Positions 23,919 to 29,596 of a DNA stretch of 31,653 nucleotides are shown here, piece by piece. Location: contig CALVJF010000002.1 of assembly GCA_944331885.1 (NCBI GenBank), positions 1 to 31,653 on the forward strand, in the 5' to 3' direction. A model generated the notes under the pieces. The model saw only the letters and a program-made list of their open reading frames with translations, was not told the origin of the DNA and made no database searches. Numbering within the stretch: position 1 is the stretch's first letter; every line of letters starts with the position of its first letter. The position numbers and the translations under genes were made by a program. This DNA comes from an uncultured Bacilli bacterium. Lineage in GTDB: Bacteria; Bacillota_I; Bacilli_A; RF39; UBA660.

Positions 23919-24779
23919 ATGAATGAAGAATTAATTAATCGCTATCTTGATTACCTTAAATATGAACGTAATCTTTCTCTCAATACTATCAAATCATACT
24001 CTAATGATTTACAACAATTTGCTAAAACACATGACTTCCTAAAAGTAACTCCCACGGATTCTAAAAAATATCTTGAAAAATTAAATTTATCTCCTAAAAG
24101 TCAAGCTCACACTATAACTGTTCTAAATTCTTTTTATTTATTCTTAATTAATGAAAGCGTTATTAAAACAAATCCTTTTGCACAAATTCATCAACCAAAA
24201 TTACCTAAATATCTACCAGAATATTTAACAGAAGAAGAGATAGACAAAATACTAGATATAAACTTAAATAACTCCTATGACTACCGCAATATTGCCATGC
24301 TCGAAACATTATATGCAACTGGAATGCGTGTTTCTGAACTTGTTAATTTGGAAATGGTCAATCTTGATTTAGATAATGCTTTAGTACGTATTATGGGGAA
24401 GGGGAGTAAAGAAAGAATAATTCCTTTAACTGACATTGCTATAAAACGTCTCCAAATATATATTAAAGATCATCGCCCACAATTACTGAATAATAAAAAT
24501 AGTAATTATGTCTTTATTAGTCGTAACCAAAAAAATATTTCTCGTCAAGCTTTCTTTAAAATGATTAAAACTATTTGTCAAAGTAAAGGAATCAATAAAA
24601 ATATTAGCCCTCACACCATTCGCCATTCGTTTGCTACTCACTTATTAGCCCATGGCGCTGACTTGAGGATTATTCAAGAGTTACTAGGACATGAAGACAT
24701 TTCTACTACTCAAATATATACTCATTTAACTAATACTCAAATAAAAAAAGATTACGAGTTACATCCTCGTAATCAATAA
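23919..24779 (+). CDS. xerD: XerD/XerC-type tyrosine recombinase
   Basis: 286 residues, near the usual ~295. N-terminal core-binding domain (ELINRYLDYLKYERNLSLNTIKSYSNDL) and C-terminal catalytic domain with all residues visible: R137 (ATGMRVSEL), K161 (GKGSKER), H232 and R235 (HTIRHSFATHLL), H258 (LGHEDISTTQ) and Y267 (IYTHL). These proteins resolve chromosome dimers at dif. No integrase hallmarks, attachment repeats or mobile cargo are nearby, so it is probably the housekeeping recombinase. XerC and XerD cannot be separated by eye. Its last codons form a GATTACGAG hairpin just ahead of the terminator. Confidence 0.9.
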   Translation: MNEELINRYLDYLKYERNLSLNTIKSYSNDLQQFAKTHDFLKVTPTDSKKYLEKLNLSPKSQAHTITVLNSFYLFLINESVIKTNPFAQIHQPKLPKYLPEYLTEEEIDKILDINLNNSYDYRNIAMLETLYATGMRVSELVNLEMVNLDLDNALVRIMGKGSKERIIPLTDIAIKRLQIYIKDHRPQLLNNKNSNYVFISRNQKNISRQAFFKMIKTICQSKGINKNISPHTIRHSFATHLLAHGADLRIIQELLGHEDISTTQIYTHLTNTQIKKDYELHPRNQ

Positions 24780-24806
24780 AGTAATTAATGACAACAATTA
24801 CTTTTT
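24778..24806. terminator. Bidirectional terminator between xerD and the CCH peptide gene
   Basis: AAAGTAATT (24778-24786) pairs with AATTACTTT (24796-24804), followed by T residues. Its left arm includes the xerD stop and part of the stop of the minus-strand small gene. A second perfect 9-bp hairpin (24750-24758 with 24766-24774) lies just upstream inside xerD. Confidence 0.75.
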
Positions 24807-24910
24807 GAACTAGTATTAGTTTTTTTATTAGCTCTTGAACTAGTTGTTTTACTTGAACTATTAGTTCTTGAACTTCTACTAGCTGTACTTTTAGAATTAG
24901 CTTTAGCCAT
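24785..24910 (-). CDS. 41-residue Ser/Lys/Thr-rich peptide ending CCH
   Basis: A short reading frame with a near-ideal ribosome binding site (GGGAGG, nine bases before the ATG at 24910). The product starts MAKANSKSTASRSSRTNSSS and ends KSNCCH. It is built almost only of Ser, Thr, Asn, Lys, Arg and Ala, with a net positive charge, no acidic residue and no hydrophobic core. The two adjacent Cys and terminal His are the only distinctive residues and could bind a metal. It ends in a terminator shared with xerD and is divergent from a ZIP metal transporter 104 bp away. I know no function; such low-complexity basic peptides could be nucleic-acid binding or metal handling, which is inference. Confidence 0.7.
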   Translation of the reverse strand: MAKANSKSTASRSSRTNSSSKTTSSRANKKTNTSSKSNCCH

Positions 24911-24935
24911 AATTAATTACCTCCCACTAATATTA

Positions 24936-24966
24936 TTGACTAAAAAATAATTTTAATTCATATAAT
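24936..24966 (+). promoter_or_regulatory. Possible promoter of the ZIP transporter
   Basis: TTGACT (24936-24941) and TATAAT (24961-24966), separated by 19 bp, slightly longer than ideal. A GGGGAG site precedes the ATG at 25015. Confidence 0.5.
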
Positions 24967-25014
24967 TAATAAAAGACAAATACCAAAAAATGGTTAAAAA
25001 GGGGAGTTTAAAAT

Positions 25015-25755
25015 ATGTATCCAATTTTGATTTCGACAATTGCTGGTCTTTCAACATTAATAGGATATTTATTCATTTATCTAAAAATCCCCCAATCAAA
25101 AATAAATAAATTTATAACCATTTGTTTATCTTTAGCATTAACCATCATGATTTTTATATCTATTACTGAATTAATTCCTCAGTCATTTAGTTACTTTATA
25201 ACTCATAATGCTTTTATAATTGCTATATTAAAATTAATTGCTTTTTTTACTCTTGGCTATTTATTAATAGAAATTATTAATAATCGAATAGGGGATATAG
25301 CATCAAATAACCTATATAGATTAGGAGTTTTAAATACAATAGCATTAATAGCTCACAATATTCCTGAAGGAATTGCTACATACATTAGTTCGTATCAAGA
25401 CGCAACATTAGGCTTAAAATTAGCTATATCCATAATTCTACATAATATTCCTGAAGGAATAAGTATAGCTATTCCAATATATTATGCTACTAAAAATAGA
25501 AAATTAAGTTTAAAATATACATTAATATCAGGATTAGCAGAACCATTTGGAGCATTAATAACAATGATATTTTTTCAGTATTATATCAATGAAAATATTT
25601 TAAATTTAACATTAATTTTTGTATCCGGAATTATGATAACTTTAGCAATTAATAAAATTCTTAAAGAAACTTTATCTTATAACGAAAATAAATATATTTC
25701 ATTTGGTATTATTTTAGGCGTAATATTATGTATTTTAACTCACTTTATAATTTAA
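25015..25755 (+). CDS. ZIP-family divalent metal transporter (ZupT-like)
   Basis: 246 residues, about eight membrane helices. The two metal-site helices carry HNIPEG at 114-119 and again at 143-148, and SGLAEPFGA follows, all typical of ZupT/GufA-type ZIP importers for Zn2+ or Fe2+/Mn2+. The N-terminal TELIP motif is also present. It has its own promoter region and ribosome binding site. The nearest gene is the divergent CCH peptide, which might hint at metal handling. Substrate is not readable from the sequence. Confidence 0.92.
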   Translation: MYPILISTIAGLSTLIGYLFIYLKIPQSKINKFITICLSLALTIMIFISITELIPQSFSYFITHNAFIIAILKLIAFFTLGYLLIEIINNRIGDIASNNLYRLGVLNTIALIAHNIPEGIATYISSYQDATLGLKLAISIILHNIPEGISIAIPIYYATKNRKLSLKYTLISGLAEPFGALITMIFFQYYINENILNLTLIFVSGIMITLAINKILKETLSYNENKYISFGIILGVILCILTHFII

Positions 25756-26116
25756 AAATATATCTTGGTTAACATAATATACATTATGCAATTTATATAT
25801 TTTTAAATTATATCAAATAGAATTATATATTAATGAAAATATTTATTAATTATTTATTATTAAATTAGTTATTATATAATATAATCATTAATTAATAACT
25901 TATAATTCAATCATTTAACAACCAATTTTCATCTAATAATTAAAAATAATTACCAAATAATTATTAAATTAATTATTATCCATATTATTTTTTATTAATA
26001 TTTAAACTAATCAAGATATATAAAATTAATTTTAAACAATCTAAATGTATAATTCACCATCTTTTTAATTTTCAAGTGCTTAAAATTAATTGCTAAATAT
26101 ATAAATTTTTAAACTA
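25756..26116. other. Extremely AT-rich, G-poor convergent gap with no gene seen
   Basis: About 360 bp between two convergent genes. By my count only about 12% of 25756-26100 is G or C, and on the plus strand G is almost absent from 25861-26040 (two G). I find no long reading frame, RNA motif, direct repeat array or promoter of note. It may be a decayed gene or non-coding spacer. Confidence 0.6.
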
Positions 26117-26160
26117 AAAAAACTCCCCCACTATTTTGTTTAAAATAGTAGGGGAAGTTA
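26117..26160 (-). terminator. Terminator of the HTH gene
   Basis: Reading the minus strand, a long stem (AACTTCCCCTACTATTTT against its near complement at 26121-26137) begins right after the stop codon and is followed by a run of T (the A tract at 26115-26122). Confidence 0.85.
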
Positions 26161-26161
26161 C

Positions 26162-26935
26162 TTAAACTTTACGAGATTGAATCTCAGCTATTTTTTCAAA
26201 TACTTCTGCAGCATTACTTTCATTTATTTCAGTATAATTCAATTCTTTTAATGCTTGAATTTTAATAGTATTTAACTGTTGAGTACGACTTAATTTTTCT
26301 TCATTTTTTTGTTCAATTTCTTGAACAAAACGTTTATGGCTTTCAGCCAATTTACTCCTACTCGCTCCCCCATTATTATATAATGTTAAAGCAGAGTACA
26401 ATATTCCTTCAAATATAAATTGTTTTTCTTCATTAAATTTAAATTCTTCAGGATTAGTAAATCCAGTTGTTTTACTCATATAGCCAAAAATATACTTGAT
26501 TTCTGGAACATTATCAATAGATTGTAGTAAATGATATAAATACAAGAAAGCATAATAATTTTCATTTTTATTATCATCTAATAGTTTTTCTTTTAACAAA
26601 TAAGTTATATCAGAAACTAATGTTTGAGATTCCTTATCGAGTCCTTTTAAATCAAAATGACTATCAATATCAGAAGAATTTTTAACTCCTTGATTAAGTC
26701 TTGATTCAACAGCCATTAAATAATCTGTATTAATTTTAATATTATTAATAACATCAGAATCTCCATCATCAATATCTAAAAGTCTAAATAAAAGTAATTT
26801 CTTTTCCTTTGGCCATTTATTAATATCGTCCAATTCTAAATAATTATAAACCATTTGACGAGACACTCCTAAATACTTGGCTAAACGAACTTTTGATATT
26901 CCTAACTCCTGAAATAAATCATTTAATGTACGCAT
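26162..26935 (-). CDS. HTH DNA-binding protein with unknown C-terminal domain
   Basis: 257 residues. Residues ~1-55 are a clear helix-turn-helix of the XRE/Cro kind: LFQELGISKVRLAKYLGVSRQMVYNYLELDDINKWP. The remaining ~200 residues are helical and unrecognised, with YYAFLYLYHLLQSIDNVPEIKYIFGY and a charged coil near the C-terminus (EIEQKNEEKLSRTQQL). It is probably a transcription factor with a sensor or oligomerisation domain; its targets are unknown. It has its own consensus promoter, a GAGGAAAGG site and a strong terminator, so it is a single-gene unit. In Bacillus the regulator cymR lies between rarA and mnmA; this is not a CymR (Rrf2) homologue. Confidence 0.8.
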   Translation of the reverse strand: MRTLNDLFQELGISKVRLAKYLGVSRQMVYNYLELDDINKWPKEKKLLLFRLLDIDDGDSDVINNIKINTDYLMAVESRLNQGVKNSSDIDSHFDLKGLDKESQTLVSDITYLLKEKLLDDNKNENYYAFLYLYHLLQSIDNVPEIKYIFGYMSKTTGFTNPEEFKFNEEKQFIFEGILYSALTLYNNGGASRSKLAESHKRFVQEIEQKNEEKLSRTQQLNTIKIQALKELNYTEINESNAAEVFEKIAEIQSRKV

Positions 26936-26975
26936 AAATAATACAACTACCTTTCCTCTATCAATTTACAATTAA

Positions 26976-27005
26976 ATTATACATCTACATTACAATAAAT
27001 GTCAA
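26976..27005 (-). promoter_or_regulatory. Consensus promoter of the HTH gene
   Basis: On the minus strand: TTGACA (27005-27000), an 18-bp spacer and TATAAT (26981-26976). Both hexamers are perfect, the strongest sigma-A-type promoter seen in the window. Confidence 0.85.
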
Positions 27006-27026
27006 GTAAAAGTAAATTACCAATAA

Positions 27027-28136
27027 TTAACATAAATACCATAATTTTTTTCCATCTTTGTATACTTCATCAATAATGCCACTGCCTAAACATTCAGCAC
27101 CTAAATAAAATACACACGCTTGACCAGGTGTAACTGATTTAGCTAATCCTTTGTATTTAACTTTAATTTTATCGTTATCCAAATATTCTAATTCTACTGG
27201 ATGATCTTCTCCACGATAGCGAAATTTAGCAGTGCAAAAAGTTGGATGAACGCTAGAAATAAAATTAATATTACTTATTAAACATTCATCAGAATACAAA
27301 TATTCCTCATGATCTTGAAAAGTAACATATAAAATATTTTTTGCAACATTCTTGCCACACACAAAATGTCTTTCCAAATTGCCACTAATTCCTACATTTC
27401 TCCTTTGCCCAATTGTGTAATTCATTAGACCCGTATGTCTACCAATAACTTTGCCTGAAACAACATCGACAATATCTCCAGGATTTGGTTGCAAATAATT
27501 ATGAACAAATTTTTGATAATTTCTTTCTCCAATAAAACATATACCGGTTGAATCTTTCTTTTTAGCAACGGCTAATCCTAACTCATCAGCAATCTTTCTA
27601 ACTTCATCTTTAGTTAAATCACCAACAGGAAATAAAACATCCTTTAATTGTTCGCTACTAACTTGAGCTAAAAAATACGTTTGATCCTTATTATTATCTA
27701 TACCACGTAATAATTTATTGCCAAGACGACGAGCATAATGTCCAGTCGCAATATATTTTGCTCCTAATTTTCTAGCTTCTTTAATAAACAAATCAAATTT
27801 AACATATTTGTTACACATTAAATCCGGATTAGGGGTACGACCTTTTTTTAATTCTTCTAAAAAATATGTAAAAACATAATCCCAATATTCTTTAATGAAA
27901 TCGACACGATGTAAAGGAATATTTAATTGTTCACATACTAATTTAGCATCATTGTAATCCTGCTCTTGCGGGCAAATGTTTTCATTAAATGTAGGATTCC
28001 CTTCAATATCATTATTCAAAGCAGCATCCCAATTGCGCATAAATAATCCTTCAACATCGTAGCCCTCTTTCTTTAATAAATAAGCTGCTACAGAAGAGTC
28101 AACTCCCCCACTCATTCCAATTATTACTTTTTCCAT
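27027..28136 (-). CDS. mnmA: tRNA-specific 2-thiouridylase
   Basis: Adds sulphur to U34 of tRNA Lys, Glu and Gln. I place the start at the ATG at 28136 (MEKVIIGMSGG), with GGTGGT upstream; the GTG at 28151 is part of that purine-rich site. 369 residues: PP-loop SGGVDSS (9-15), catalytic C108 in NPDLMCNKYVKF, second Cys C200 in STGICFIGER, GHYAR, and YTIGQRRNVGI near the start of the C-terminal domain. The sulphur donor gene iscS, adjacent in Bacillus, is absent here. Confidence 0.96.
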   Translation of the reverse strand: MEKVIIGMSGGVDSSVAAYLLKKEGYDVEGLFMRNWDAALNNDIEGNPTFNENICPQEQDYNDAKLVCEQLNIPLHRVDFIKEYWDYVFTYFLEELKKGRTPNPDLMCNKYVKFDLFIKEARKLGAKYIATGHYARRLGNKLLRGIDNNKDQTYFLAQVSSEQLKDVLFPVGDLTKDEVRKIADELGLAVAKKKDSTGICFIGERNYQKFVHNYLQPNPGDIVDVVSGKVIGRHTGLMNYTIGQRRNVGISGNLERHFVCGKNVAKNILYVTFQDHEEYLYSDECLISNINFISSVHPTFCTAKFRYRGEDHPVELEYLDNDKIKVKYKGLAKSVTPGQACVFYLGAECLGSGIIDEVYKDGKKLWYLC

Positions 28137-28158
28137 ATCACTTACCACCACTTAGGAA

Positions 28159-28167
28159 ATTATATCA
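28159..28167 (-). promoter_or_regulatory. Extended -10 upstream of mnmA
   Basis: TGATATAAT on the minus strand (28167-28159), just before the mnmA ribosome binding site. The -35 is unclear. Confidence 0.45.
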
Positions 28168-28177
28168 CGAATATCAA

Positions 28178-28768
28178 TTAATTAAAAGTAAATAGATGCT
28201 TTAAAATCCAAGGCGAAATAAAATAAATAAAAAGATCTACTAATAAAATTATTACTAAATAAATAAGAATTTTTTTCAGATTTAATACAAAATTACGTTT
28301 TATTCTTTCATCACCACGATATATAACAATACCTACTATATTTTTACTACAATCAAGCATTTTTAAATTAAAAATAATAAATAAAGGAAGATAAATCACT
28401 TCAAAAAGTAAAAAGTATTTTACCAGAAAAATAAAGCCTTGCATTTTACAGGCTAAACAAATTAAAATACTCGTAAATCCCCATGATAAACCTTGATAAA
28501 ATAAATAAAATAAACTTAAAGGTAACCCTAATAATAAAGAAAGCATAAAGACCATACCCGGTAATAATAAAAGATGTTCTAAAAGATTATTAACTCTACC
28601 CTGCTTTATATTACTTAAAGATATGGAGCCAATTAAAAAATCTTTCATTCCTTCACTTTGCCAAATAAAATATAAAACTCCAGCAATAAATCCTAAAATT
28701 AACAAACTAATTAAAAATAATATCTTATATTTACCTTTTTTTAAGCTTGTCCTTATATAATTAATCAT
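28178..28768 (-). CDS. SpoIIM-like membrane protein
   Basis: 196 residues with about five membrane helices. The first helix follows a basic N-terminus, and the middle contains LPLSLFYLFYQGLSWGFTSILI and VIYLPLFIIFNLKML, which line up with the SpoIIM pattern (GLPIIFILLFLKGMVVGFT and a PVFI helix). SpoIIM is part of the septal peptidoglycan-remodelling DMP complex in endospore formers. SpoIID and SpoIIP partners are not in the window. The call rests on topology and weak motifs; another family of integral membrane proteins with the same fold is possible. Confidence 0.62.
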   Translation of the reverse strand: MINYIRTSLKKGKYKILFLISLLILGFIAGVLYFIWQSEGMKDFLIGSISLSNIKQGRVNNLLEHLLLLPGMVFMLSLLLGLPLSLFYLFYQGLSWGFTSILICLACKMQGFIFLVKYFLLFEVIYLPLFIIFNLKMLDCSKNIVGIVIYRGDERIKRNFVLNLKKILIYLVIILLVDLFIYFISPWILKHLFTFN

Positions 28769-28848
28769 TCATATTCACCTAATTAAATATATTTACTTTA
28801 AAGATAAATTATGATAAATTATAAAAGAGATAAAAATGAGGTGAAATA

Positions 28849-28947
28849 ATGAATAAAAAAGCACGCAAAATAGCAACATGGATTATGCTATTTATTATGG
28901 TAGGTTCAGTTATTGCCACTTGTGTAGGTATGTTATTACAAAAATAG
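28849..28947 (+). CDS. 32-residue Prli42/DUF4044-like membrane peptide
   Basis: A small gene with a strong GAGGTGA site six bases before the ATG. The product is MNKKARKIATWIMLFIMVGS continuing VIATCVGMLLQK: a short basic head, then one membrane helix. Size, basic Lys-rich head and the W/Y-I-M-L-I-M-V motif resemble Prli42, the stressosome-associated membrane miniprotein of Listeria and other Firmicutes (DUF4044). In Listeria it anchors the stressosome at the membrane. No stressosome gene is in the window, and at this length similarity is weak evidence. It has its own terminator, shared with the convergent gene. Confidence 0.7.
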   Translation: MNKKARKIATWIMLFIMVGSVIATCVGMLLQK

Positions 28948-28978
28948 AACAGTATTAATTAAAAACTGTTCTATTTTT
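28941..28978. terminator. Bidirectional terminator after the miniprotein
   Basis: AAAATAGAACAGT (28941-28953) pairs perfectly over 13 bp with ACTGTTCTATTTT (28965-28977), with an 11-nt loop. It contains the miniprotein stop and ends five bases before the minus-strand stop codon. Confidence 0.85.
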
Positions 28979-28981
28979 ATT

Positions 28982-29596
28982 TTAACTATAATTTACGTCT
29001 TTTCTCTTTAAAAAAGAAAATTCCCAATCTAAATTATTATATTTCTCGATAAACTTTTCATATTCTTTCATTTTCATTCTCGGATAACTAATTTCTTTAA
29101 AATCATCGTACTCTTTATTCTTCTTTAAGAAATACCTCTCATGAATAAATAAATCTACTAAGGCCATTACTACATCATTATGGGTACTTAATAGTATGTA
29201 AGCTTCATCAACACCAATTAATGATGCAAAAACTACAAATTCAACTATTTCATCAGTTGTTAATGCCATAGTTGGGAATACGTTATCTTTTAATTCCAAA
29301 TATTTCTCATGATCAATTTTAAAAGGACAATTTAAAAAAGCAAAATATTGAAAGCAAAATTTAATTAAAATATGCATTAAGTCTTTTTGGTTCAGTTTTT
29401 TAGCCAATTCTCTACCCTTATTAATATTAGAAATAAATTGCCATTTATCAAGTTTTTTCAATTTTTCATCTATTTCTGTATCATCATTAAATAACACATA
29501 CTTAATAGCCAATTTAGCATTTTTAAAGCCTTGACTTTCATAAGTAGCCCAAAAAGCAGTATCTAAATATTCAATTTTTGATTCACTAACCATCAT
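28982..29596 (-). CDS. Unknown soluble helical protein
   Basis: I do not recognise this 204-residue protein. There is no signal peptide or membrane segment, and the sequence is largely helical with many aromatic and charged residues (KFCFQYFAFLNCPF; ending EFSFLKRKDVNYS). The start region overlaps the end of the U32 gene by 11 bp and has only a weak ribosome binding site (GTGATAA), so translation is probably coupled to the U32 gene. Two ATG codons in tandem (29596 and 29593) are possible starts. The coupling suggests a role with the U32 protein, but this is inference. Confidence 0.65.
   Translation of the reverse strand: MMVSESKIEYLDTAFWATYESQGFKNAKLAIKYVLFNDDTEIDEKLKKLDKWQFISNINKGRELAKKLNQKDLMHILIKFCFQYFAFLNCPFKIDHEKYLELKDNVFPTMALTTDEIVEFVVFASLIGVDEAYILLSTHNDVVMALVDLFIHERYFLKKNKEYDDFKEISYPRMKMKEYEKFIEKYNNLDWEFSFLKRKDVNYS

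Noticed and set aside
23919..24779. xerD as an integrase of a mobile element
   Set aside because: No attachment repeats, excisionase, tRNA target or cargo genes nearby; all neighbours are housekeeping genes.
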